A DNA stretch of 64,000 nucleotides from Angomonas deanei. Lineage: Eukaryota > Euglenozoa > Kinetoplastea > Trypanosomatida > Trypanosomatidae. The stretch lies in the NCBI GenBank assembly GCA_903995115.1, contig LR877154.1:620001-684000 (forward strand), in the 5' to 3' direction. Positions within the stretch are counted from its first letter, which is position 1. Every line of letters starts with the position of its first letter. Positions 7,990-16,210 of this stretch are shown here, in pieces. The translations under genes were made by a program, and so were the position numbers. The notes beneath the pieces were generated by a model. That model saw only the letters and a program-made list of their open reading frames with translations. It ran no database searches and was not told the origin of the DNA.

Positions 7990-9429
7990 ATGTCAACAAC
8001 AAAAAACGATCTTGCTAACAATAGCGCGCTTCTGGCTGAAATAAGTCAGCTGAAGCAGCTCATTGCCGAAAAGGAGGCCCTCATCGTGTCCGAAGATGCC
8101 GGCTCTCTGTCGAAAAAGCCGAAGAAAAAGTCCCAATCAAACATGATTGAAACGGAGCCCGTTCAGGGGTGCCGCGACTTCCCTCCTGAAGACATGAGAG
8201 TCCGTAAGCACATCTTCGATGCCTTCCACTCCACCGCAAAAAGCTTCGGCTTTGAGGAGTACGACGCTCCCGTTTTGGAATCGGAGGAGCTCTATGTGCG
8301 AAAAGCCGGAGAGGAGATTACGGAACAAATGTTCAACTTTATCACCAAGGGCGGACACCGCGTTACACTACGCCCCGAGATGACTCCCACCCTGGCCCGT
8401 CTTTTGCTCGCCAAGGGTCGGTCTCTCCTTCTTCCTGTGAAGTGGTATTCCATCCCCCAGTGCTGGCGCTACGAGGCCATCACCCGCGGCCGGAGAAGGG
8501 AGCACTACCAGTGGAACATGGACATTGTCGGCGTCACCAGCGTCACGGCTGAGGCGGAGTTGGTGTGTGCTGCGTGCGCGGCCATGGAGTCTTTAGGTCT
8601 GACGGCGAAGGACGTCGGAATGAAGATCAACTCCCGGAAAGTGCTGCAGACGGTCGTTTTACAGGCTGGAGTGACCCCCGAAAAGTTCGCCCCCGTATGC
8701 GTCATTGTGGATAAGATGGAGAAACTACCACGCGAGGAGGTGGAGGCGCAGCTGGCCGAATTGGGCTTGGATGCGAGTATGGTGGATACCATCACCCAAA
8801 CCCTCAGCCTGAAGAGCATCGACGAGATTGCGGCAAAAATCGGCGGCGAGCACGAGGCGGTCGAGGAACTGAAGACCTTCTTCTCCCTGGTGGAGTCTTA
8901 CGGCTACGGCGACTGGGTTTTGTTCGACGCTAGCGTGGTCCGAGGACTGGCGTACTACACCGGTATTGTGTTTGAAGGGTTCGATCGCGAAGGGAAATTT
9001 CGTGCCATCTGCGGTGGCGGTCGTTACGATAACTTGCTCACCCTTTACGGAAGCCCGAAGGCTATTCCGTGCGCGGGGTACGGGTTCGGCGACTGTGTGA
9101 TTGCTGAACTTCTCCGTGAAAAGAAACTGCTGGACAGCATTCCGCAAAAGGTGGATGATATCGTTATCCCCTTCGACGAAACGATGCGCGGCCCAGCCCT
9201 TTCCGTCCTGAAGAAGCTCCGCGACCAGGGCCACAGTGCCGATATTATTCTGGAAAAGAAGAAGCTGGCCCAATCCTTTAGCTACGCTGATCGCATTGGG
9301 GCGGTCCGTGCCGTTCTCGTCGCGCCGGATGAGTGGAGCAAGGGAGAGGTCACGGTGAAGATGCTGCGAGAGGGTACCGACCACGACTCTGCGAACCGCG
9401 GAGAATCTGTCAAGTTTTCGGACTTGTAA
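7990..9429 (+). CDS. Histidyl-tRNA synthetase
   Basis: Class II histidyl-tRNA synthetase of 479 residues, charging tRNA-His. It has an N-terminal helix of WHEP-like, Lys-rich character (residues 1-50), then the catalytic core: [11 protein letters not shown], motif 2 region [11 protein letters not shown] (about 127) and [18 protein letters not shown], the His-specific [12 protein letters not shown], and the GGGRYDN signature near 341. The C-terminal anticodon-binding domain (about 390-479) follows. The ATG at 7990 is the first after the AG at 7927-7928. Kinetoplastids import all mitochondrial tRNAs and need a mitochondrial HisRS activity as well; a basic in-frame leader upstream of the ATG might supply it. 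Confidence 0.97.
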   Translation: MSTTKNDLANNSALLAEISQLKQLIAEKEALIVSEDAGSLSKKPKKKSQSNMIETEPVQGCRDFPPEDMRVRKHIFDAFHSTAKSFGFEEYDAPVLESEELYVRKAGEEITEQMFNFITKGGHRVTLRPEMTPTLARLLLAKGRSLLLPVKWYSIPQCWRYEAITRGRRREHYQWNMDIVGVTSVTAEAELVCAACAAMESLGLTAKDVGMKINSRKVLQTVVLQAGVTPEKFAPVCVIVDKMEKLPREEVEAQLAELGLDASMVDTITQTLSLKSIDEIAAKIGGEHEAVEELKTFFSLVESYGYGDWVLFDASVVRGLAYYTGIVFEGFDREGKFRAICGGGRYDNLLTLYGSPKAIPCAGYGFGDCVIAELLREKKLLDSIPQKVDDIVIPFDETMRGPALSVLKKLRDQGHSADIILEKKKLAQSFSYADRIGAVRAVLVAPDEWSKGEVTVKMLREGTDHDSANRGESVKFSDL

Positions 9430-9625
9430 GTCAACTAATAAATGAAATTAACATAAGTGTTTAATTCTTCTACTTAAAAAAATAAATAAAAATATCCTAC
9501 GCACTTCTTTTATTTCAGATTTGTTAATCGATCCCGGTGGTTTTTTTGTTTTGTTTCATCCACTCTACTCTCTTTCTTCTATTGCTTAAACACATAAAAA
9601 CAAGATCATTCAAAAACAATAAAAA

Positions 9626-10279
9626 ATGAGTGAATACCACGTAGACGCCGGACTTTTGTCCGTCACGAACGCGTCTATAGTTAGCGGTCCGATGAGGAGG
9701 GAGGAGGACCTCATGGAGAGCTGCGAATCGGCGTTAAAGGTGTTGTTAGGTGAGTTCGTACAACTCCCCACCGTGGTGAAGAAGGGCAAGTTTGATGGGG
9801 CGATTACTTTAGTGCAGCTGCCTCAACCGGTTATGCAGCTACCACGTGAGAAGGCACCCCCCAAACCTAAGCCGCTGACGGCGTGGCAGAAGTTTGCGTT
9901 GAAGAAGGGTATAGACATTCACCGAAAGAAGGAGAACAAGGTGTTCGACGAGGAGCGCCAGGTGTGGAAGGACAAGTGGGGCAAGCGTGCCCGTGAGGAC
10001 CGCGATAAGTACGACTGGCTGAGAGAGGTGAAGCCCTCGTACGTCCCGCAGGAGGAGGGCGGTGATCCTTTCCTGGATGAGAGGCGCGAGAAGAAGGAGA
10101 GACTGGACAAGCAGAAGAAGAAGGAGGAGCACAACAAACGGCGGGCGGAGCTCATCTCACAGTCACAGGATGAAGTCAAACATCTCCAGTCTGTTTCCCG
10201 CAACCTCACCACTGCCTCCAACGGTAAGTTTGAGAAGAATACCAAGTTCAAGAAGAACACAAAGAAGATGCATAAGTAA
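9626..10279 (+). CDS. RRS1: RRS1-like ribosome biogenesis factor
   Basis: 217 residues, matching the regulator of ribosome biosynthesis family. The core is LPREKAPPKPKPLTAWQKFA with the following KKGI and RKKENKVFDEERQVWKDKWG segments, a nearly invariant RRS1 signature. The second half is a charged helix rich in Lys, Arg and Glu, with a basic C-terminus (KKNTKKMHK) suited to nucleolar targeting. In yeast and animals RRS1 acts with RPF2 to bring the 5S RNP into pre-60S particles. Together with bystin further along, it is one of two nucleolar assembly factors in the window. Confidence 0.93.
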   Translation: MSEYHVDAGLLSVTNASIVSGPMRREEDLMESCESALKVLLGEFVQLPTVVKKGKFDGAITLVQLPQPVMQLPREKAPPKPKPLTAWQKFALKKGIDIHRKKENKVFDEERQVWKDKWGKRAREDRDKYDWLREVKPSYVPQEEGGDPFLDERREKKERLDKQKKKEEHNKRRAELISQSQDEVKHLQSVSRNLTTASNGKFEKNTKFKKNTKKMHK

Positions 10280-10840
10280 TATATTCCTGCAAATGTGCTT
10301 TTTCCCTTTTTCTTTCTCTTTTTTTTGTTTTGAAAATGAAATTAATTAAGTAAAATAAAATCTAATAAATTATGACGTTTAAACAGTAATATAAAAAGTG
10401 ATGTTTTTTTTTTTTGATGGTATTTCTTTGCGTGTTCACTAGCATTGCTGTGTCTGAACTATTGATATCCTTTCTCTCTATCCTCGCCAATCTTTTCTTG
10501 TAGTGTTACAATAAACGCACCACTAGTAAAATAGATGTTTTGTTTCTGCTTCCAATCCGGCTAGGGGTGTTGCCGTTTCTGCTTCTCCGTCTTGTTCATG
10601 ATGATCTCACACGCATCCAGTATCTCTGAAGTTACATTGATTAAAACAGTTTGTGTTTAAACGTTGTATATTTAAGACTGACTCCCTTTGATGATTATTT
10701 CCGGCCCCCCCTGGTGTTCTAAACATTTTATTTGTTTTCTTGTCCCTTTCCTTTTGTCCCATCTTTGTCGTCTTCCGCCTAACCTTCACTATTATTATGA
10801 CTATTCTCTTCTTTCTTTTTTTTCCACGATAGCATATTAA
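10280..10840. other. Spacer; possible C/D-type snoRNA in its middle
   Basis: AT-rich spacer with T runs near 10320-10330 and 10405-10415 and a final pyrimidine tract (10733-10832) before the next ATG. The only stretch of higher complexity is about 10545-10700, which contains a perfect box C (see the separate entry). No protein gene is evident. Confidence 0.45.
10598..10681 (+). ncRNA. Weak C/D snoRNA candidate
   Basis: ATGATGA at 10598-10604 fits box C exactly, CTGA at 10626-10629 could be D' and CTGA at 10678-10681 could be box D, giving an 84-nt unit, which is a normal size in trypanosomatids. No clear terminal stem pairs the ends, and such short motifs occur by chance in AT-rich DNA, so this is only a pointer. 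Confidence 0.2.
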
Positions 10841-12355
10841 ATGGGAGTGGCCGGGTCCTCAGACTTTTCGCATATCAAAGAAACCGTTCATCCAGGTCTC
10901 CAAGGGACAAACGCAGAAGCCGAAGATACAACCCAATTGGAGAGCGCAGACATGCCCACCGCCCCCAGCCAATCTTTGAGAACGTTTACACTGGAGGAGG
11001 TGGATAAAATAAAAAAACTCAACCCCAAGCGTCGGTATGTGATTGTGTCAAATGAGCTGTTCGATGTCACGGACTTTGTGGACAAACACCCTGGTGGTTC
11101 GTCGGTGTTTAACTTTAACAACGGTGGGGACGTCACCGAGACATTTTACGGTGTCCACCCTCAAACAGCGGTTTTGAAACTAAAGTCGATGATTATCGGG
11201 AAAATTAAGACGGACGAGGATGCCGGCGATGCGGCACCGGAGGACGGCGGCGAACCGGTCATTACGATGGAAGAAATCGAGGCCAAACATGCGGAAAGCA
11301 AAGACAATATCATTGTCATCATGTTTGGCCGTGCCTACAGTATTGGCGATTTTGCGTTTGGCCACCCCGGCGGCTTCACTACGCTGTGGAACAACCGAGG
11401 CAAGGAGTGCGGTGATGTGTTCATGCGTATTCACGGCAATCGGGCCAAGGAGATGGTCACCAAGTTTTACTTGGGTAGACTATCCACGACGCCACCCGAC
11501 ACCGAGTCCCCCTTGATAAAGACGACCAGCACCAAGAAGCCCGTGAAGGCGACTCCTCCACCCGCTAAGAGCGGTGCCCCTGTGAAGCGGCTCAACTCCC
11601 GTGTGCTCACCTCGTTTTATTCCACACTGAGCATCAATTACAAGTACATTAGTTTTGCCTGCCCCGAAAAGTTGCCGTTAGCCCCCGGAGGACACGTGAA
11701 GCTGTACCCCGACCCATCTTCCAACGAGGGCCGCTACTACACGCCTTACCGCGTAGATGAAACCGAATTTTATGTCTGCATGAAGGTGTACCAAGACGGT
11801 CAAGTTTCTCCGCTTTTGGCAAAAAAGAAGATGGGGGATGCGGTGGACTTTGAAGGTCCTTTTGCCCCTAAATGGGAGGCCGCAAAAGATCCAATTCTGA
11901 CGAGCAACTCCACCAAACCGTACAACCGACACGTTTTGTTAGTGGCGGCTGGAACAGGGATCACACCCCTCTACGCCATCGCGAAGGATTTGCTGGAGCG
12001 TCAGGTGGCCAACGTCACCATCCTCTTATCCATTCGCACCTCCTTCGATGTTTTGTTGGATATGGAGCTGCAGGAACTGCTCCTTCAGTTCGGGGTGCCT
12101 CGTGACACCAAGGAGATTCGGACTGACAAGTGTTATTTGATTATTTATTCGACTTTGACCAATCCCCCCGCCGGTGATCAACTGACGTGGGCGAAAACGT
12201 TTACGGGTCGTGTGAGTGGGGAGACGTTTATTCAGGCTCGTATCTCCAGGGCAGACGTTGCCATTGTGTGTGGCCCTGGAAACTTTGGTAAGACGGTTTC
12301 TGACGCCCTCCTTGAGAAAAAACTGTGTAGTCCCAACTCAATACATGAACTTTAA
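10841..12355 (+). CDS. Double cytochrome b5 / b5-reductase fusion
   Basis: 504 residues. N-terminus MGVAGSS fits N-myristoylation. Two cytochrome b5 domains follow, about residues 45-125 and 140-215. Each keeps both haem-ligand histidines: H83 (HPGG) with H106, and H175 (HPGG) with H198, equally spaced by 23. A Thr/Pro/Lys linker leads to a ferredoxin-reductase-like domain: the FAD site includes RYYTPYR (about 297), the NAD(P)H site VAAGTGITPLYAI (about 366-378) and CGPGNFG (about 475). The protein should pass electrons from NAD(P)H via FAD to one or two haems in a single chain, probably at a membrane. The acceptor is unknown; fatty-acid desaturation or sterol oxidation are family precedents. 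A single b5 domain is usual in reductase fusions, so the tandem pair is noteworthy. Confidence 0.9.
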   Translation: MGVAGSSDFSHIKETVHPGLQGTNAEAEDTTQLESADMPTAPSQSLRTFTLEEVDKIKKLNPKRRYVIVSNELFDVTDFVDKHPGGSSVFNFNNGGDVTETFYGVHPQTAVLKLKSMIIGKIKTDEDAGDAAPEDGGEPVITMEEIEAKHAESKDNIIVIMFGRAYSIGDFAFGHPGGFTTLWNNRGKECGDVFMRIHGNRAKEMVTKFYLGRLSTTPPDTESPLIKTTSTKKPVKATPPPAKSGAPVKRLNSRVLTSFYSTLSINYKYISFACPEKLPLAPGGHVKLYPDPSSNEGRYYTPYRVDETEFYVCMKVYQDGQVSPLLAKKKMGDAVDFEGPFAPKWEAAKDPILTSNSTKPYNRHVLLVAAGTGITPLYAIAKDLLERQVANVTILLSIRTSFDVLLDMELQELLLQFGVPRDTKEIRTDKCYLIIYSTLTNPPAGDQLTWAKTFTGRVSGETFIQARISRADVAIVCGPGNFGKTVSDALLEKKLCSPNSIHEL

Positions 12356-12785
12356 ATACGAATTCTTTTTTATATAATCAATATGTATGCATTTTTACCA
12401 CAGTGTTTATCTTTTTCCTATTGTTGCGCAATCGTGATCGTAAGATCAGGCAATGGTGTTTTACGGGTGGACAAAAACCGTGTCAAACAATACGGTTGTT
12501 TGGCGTTTAGTGGCCACAGACAAACAATTAACATCAAATTCTTTCCCTTTTCCTTTTCCATTTTCCGTAAAAGTTTCTTTTTTTTTTTTTAATTATTTTG
12601 CCGTTTGACGAGTTTTTGTGTTTTCATTGTATATTTTTTTGTTGTTATACAAGTGGTACATATATATATATAGTTATCAGATCAAAGAAAGATCATACTT
12701 GCTTTCGTTTTAAAATTAGTAAAACCGTGAATACCAAATAAAGTCTTGGAATAGTTTTCAAAATTTTTATCATTCTGATTTAGAA
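12356..12785. other. Spacer without recognised gene
   Basis: AT-rich, with a T run at about 12578-12590 and a short TA repeat at 12660-12672. A 69-codon open frame at 12383 has no coding character. Nothing else is recognised. Confidence 0.45.
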
Positions 12786-15071
12786 ATGTCCAAGACTAAT
12801 TCACATTCTCCGACGGCCATTTCACCGAGGCGTATAGTCCGTTCCTTGAAGAACCCCCCTAGTTGTGTGACCCAGCTGGTGCAGCTGGACACCGGGGCGC
12901 CTCCCAAGTCTAGGCGGTTTTCGTCCATCATCAATGGCGAAAACTCCATGAGTGAAATGATTAGTTGCATGGTAGATGACACTGGAGAAGCTTCCATGTC
13001 TAGTTTCTTTCCACACGGCGGGGCTCAGGGGAAAAAGAAGAAGAAGCGCCGTAAGAGTGGGGTTGGCCGTGCGGAGGTAGAGTCGTCCGTGCTGAGCTAC
13101 AGCGGCACGCAAATGTCGTACTCCTCCCTCACCTCCGATAGTGACTCCAGCACTGGTAGCGACTGTACCTCGATATCAGAGAGTGTCCCCAGCTGTAGTC
13201 TCACGGCGATGGATGCCAAGATGACGGGGGGTGCCGGTAGACTACGCAAACCGCCTCCCCCGCAGGCGAAGAGTAATAGTTTTGGTAGTATCTTCGGCGG
13301 TGCCGAGATCGACCCCTTTGACGGTCGCAGTATCAGCCATCACACCGATAGTTCCGTAAAGGCGGTGTCGGACAACTCCCAGAAGGACAGCTACAACGCC
13401 ACCCAGATGACCGGAATCCGCCCCGACGACGTCTTCAGTAATTACACCTTCAGTAGCGGGCTGAACGATAAGAGTGATAACCTTAGAGACGACCCACCTA
13501 ACGGCTCCAACAGCGGTTTCACCAATCAGTTCAATGGGGACAGTAGCTATAACACAAGCTACCGGCCCAGCGTCCTTCTTAGTAAAAAGGCTAGTACCGA
13601 CGATGGGCAGTGGCAGGTGACGCGCGTGGAGAAGTTGGCGCGTATTGGTAGAGGCAGTTACGGGGATGTGTACAAGGGAAAAGATTTAGACACAGGGAAC
13701 ATCATCGCCATTAAAGAGATTCTCGTCTCCAAAGATTTTACAAAGGATATCGAGAAGCAGCTGGACACCCTCGAACGTGAAATTATTGTCATGCGCAAAC
13801 TCCACCATCCTAGTATTATCAATTATTTGGGAGCCAGTCGGGATGAAAACTGTCTGCAGATCTTCATGGAGTACATTGGCGGTGGATCCATCGGCGACGC
13901 ACTGAAGGCCGACGGACCATTCCCCGAGGACCGCGCCCGTGGCTACACGAAACAGTTGTTAAACGGACTGCTGTACCTTCACGAGCGAAAGATTCTTCAC
14001 CGTGACTTGAAGGGAGACAATCTGTTTCTGACGGAGGACGGAATCCTCAAGGTGGGCGACTTTGGTACCAGTAAGGAGTTAGTTACCACATTAGTCACGG
14101 ACAGTGTCGCCGGTACGCCCAACTTTATGGCCCCGGAGGTGATTGCGTGCAGTGGTCACGGGTATGCGGCCGATATCTGGTCCGTCGGGTGCTGTGTGCT
14201 GGAGATGCTAATAGGGTCCCCCCCATTCTCCAAAATGGACAACCACATGGCGGTCATGTTCGCCATCATGAAGGGTAAGTTCGATAGTGAAATTCCAGAT
14301 AACATCTCCGAGCCAGCGAAGAGTTTCATCCGGGCGTGCACCATGTTTGCGGTGGAGGACCGCTGGACCGCTAGCCAACTCATGGAGCACCCCTGGCTGG
14401 TGGGAGAGGCAGCGGGTAATAGCAAACAACGTCAAAAGAGTATTGTCGGCCTCGGCGAGGTCGTCTCCCCTTCCGCCCCCACGCGAGACATGCAGCGACG
14501 ACGGAGTGTGGCCCAGGCGTTCCGCTCCAGCAACAACATGGAGGACAGCACCATTACCGCCCTGAACGCGGCAGTTTCCATGAAGAAGAAGACCACCACA
14601 GGGGACGACGTCAATGTGTCCAAGAGTCGCTCCGAGTCTCCCCCGGCGTCCTCCCCTGACAAGAGCCACAAGGCCAAATCATTAGACGTCACAGCGCTCC
14701 AAAGTGCCTGCAACGGGGGCACCGATGAGGTGTGCGGTACCACCAGTAGCAACGGCGAGGAGACCCCACGGCACACCAGTCCCCGTCAGCCCAAGGCGAC
14801 CAAGAAGGTAAAATCCGAAAGCGGGCCCCGTGACGTCAGCGCCACGTCGGACTCCAAAGTCGCGGCAAAACTACGACCACACCCGCCGGACTCTGCCTCC
14901 CCCAAAGGCAACCCGAAGCGAGGGGCGAGCGGCGGCCCTCACTCCACCACCGCCACCAGACCTAGCAAGCGCCGTGCCAACGACGCTGCACCAATGACGA
15001 CGAGAGGAAATGGGTCTACCCCGTCCATTCATCCGCTCCGAGGTGCGAGTGGGAAGAAGGCAAGATCCTAA
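12786..15071 (+). CDS. STE11/MAP3K-like protein kinase
   Basis: 761 residues with one complete kinase domain at about 278-540. It contains GRGSYGDVY (ATP loop), IAIKEI (catalytic Lys), HRDLKGDN (catalytic loop), DFGTSK and GTPNFMAPEV (activation loop end). HRDLKGDN together with GTP.(F/W)MAPEV is typical of STE11/MEKK kinases, which sit at the top of MAP kinase cascades. The first 275 residues are Ser/Thr-rich and low-complexity, with a basic cluster KKKKKRRKSG near 82-91. The 210-residue tail is also unstructured, basic and rich in SP/TP sites, suggesting regulation by phosphorylation. A MAP kinase is encoded near 61.3 kb, but nothing links the two directly. Confidence 0.93.
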   Translation: MSKTNSHSPTAISPRRIVRSLKNPPSCVTQLVQLDTGAPPKSRRFSSIINGENSMSEMISCMVDDTGEASMSSFFPHGGAQGKKKKKRRKSGVGRAEVESSVLSYSGTQMSYSSLTSDSDSSTGSDCTSISESVPSCSLTAMDAKMTGGAGRLRKPPPPQAKSNSFGSIFGGAEIDPFDGRSISHHTDSSVKAVSDNSQKDSYNATQMTGIRPDDVFSNYTFSSGLNDKSDNLRDDPPNGSNSGFTNQFNGDSSYNTSYRPSVLLSKKASTDDGQWQVTRVEKLARIGRGSYGDVYKGKDLDTGNIIAIKEILVSKDFTKDIEKQLDTLEREIIVMRKLHHPSIINYLGASRDENCLQIFMEYIGGGSIGDALKADGPFPEDRARGYTKQLLNGLLYLHERKILHRDLKGDNLFLTEDGILKVGDFGTSKELVTTLVTDSVAGTPNFMAPEVIACSGHGYAADIWSVGCCVLEMLIGSPPFSKMDNHMAVMFAIMKGKFDSEIPDNISEPAKSFIRACTMFAVEDRWTASQLMEHPWLVGEAAGNSKQRQKSIVGLGEVVSPSAPTRDMQRRRSVAQAFRSSNNMEDSTITALNAAVSMKKKTTTGDDVNVSKSRSESPPASSPDKSHKAKSLDVTALQSACNGGTDEVCGTTSSNGEETPRHTSPRQPKATKKVKSESGPRDVSATSDSKVAAKLRPHPPDSASPKGNPKRGASGGPHSTTATRPSKRRANDAAPMTTRGNGSTPSIHPLRGASGKKARS

Positions 15072-16210
15072 TCGGTGATCTTTTTTTTTTTTTTATTATT
15101 TTATTTTTGACAGTATGTCACATTCTGGTTAGAAAATTGTACATTCTTTTTTTTTTCTTCTTTTTTAAATGTTTATCTCCGCTTTTTTCTTTCTTTCCGG
15201 ATTTCACTGCCTGTTGGCGAAATTAAAGGTACAATTTTATTGGAGAAGAAACAGCCATTTTTTATGAAAAAGAATTCTCTTTTTTTTTTTTTTTGGCGTT
15301 ATTGGAAGGTAAAGAACAAGCACACACACACACACACACACACACAATTGCTTTTTTGTCGTCAATGTTTTTTTTTCCTGAGTTACAAACGAGCAAAAAA
15401 AAAAAAAAAAGTTGTAAAAGTAAAGGAATAAACTCGATAAAATAAAAAGTAAAAGTATTTGAAATGAATGGTAAAAAAATGACAGTAATATACAAACGCT
15501 GTTTAGTGAAAAAATGCATCAGAAAAATAAAACAACAAACTAAGTTAGTATGAAAAGTTGCATATAGTTTTTCTTTTTAAAGTATAGCTGACGCCGTATC
15601 TCAGGGCAACTGTCTTATTTCTCTATTTTTTTGTTGTTATATATGTAAGTGTGTGTTCTGTTGTTCTTGTAGAAATATACTGCGCTGTTGAACAATTTCC
15701 AAAATTTCACATTCTATCACTACCATTATTGTTACCCTGTTGTGTTTTTTTTTTTTTTTTTTTATCTTTCTTTTTTTTTTTTCCTGCGCGTGTTTGTAGC
15801 ATATTGTTTCATTTTTTTTTTTTGGTGGAAATTCTTTTTCTTTTCTTTCATTAGTTACATGTATACAATAACTGTACGAGAAGTGTGTTTTAGCGACGAT
15901 TGTCCCTTTTTCTGAAAACTTGCTGTCGCCGGGCGGACTTATACACCAAATAATAATAATAAGCCTATACACACACGCACACTTTTCTTTTCGCTTCTTT
16001 TCTTCCTTGTTACTTTATATGAGCAAAGCATTATTTTCCTAATTAATTTTTTTTTTTCAGGATCATTATTATTTTTATTATGACAGAAACCCTTAACATT
16101 TGTTTCTTCTTTTACATTACTTCAATACATTTTCTCCCTCAAAAAGTTTTCTTTTCTTTCCCTATTTTTTCATCATTATTAACAGAAACAACAACAACAA
16201 CAACAAATTC
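15072..16210. other. Long AT-rich spacer with simple repeats
   Basis: Over 1.1 kb of T runs, A runs and a CA repeat. Open frames here are Phe/Lys-rich translations of homopolymers and are not credible genes. The final part carries a pyrimidine tract (16092-16166) and then an (AAC)n-like leader, CAACAACAACAACAAC, just before the BBS2 ATG. No RNA gene was recognised. Confidence 0.5.
15321..15346 (+). repeat. (CA)13 microsatellite
   Basis: Thirteen uninterrupted CA units in the spacer between the STE11-like kinase and BBS2 genes. Confidence 0.95.

Noticed and set aside
10685-10740. Second snoRNA start (TTGATGATT) after the 10.6-kb candidate
   Set aside because: Box C would lack its purine, and no CTGA follows at a suitable distance.
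15321-15346. CA repeat as CRISPR-like or functional array
   Set aside because: A plain dinucleotide microsatellite with no spacer units.
15240-15920. Several 60-110-codon open frames in the BBS2 upstream spacer
   Set aside because: All are translations of T/A runs and the CA repeat.
16100-16210. N-terminal extension of BBS2 in the same frame
   Set aside because: It starts with a non-ATG codon, encodes T-run and (AAC) leader residues, and lies before the ATG that aligns with other BBS2 proteins.
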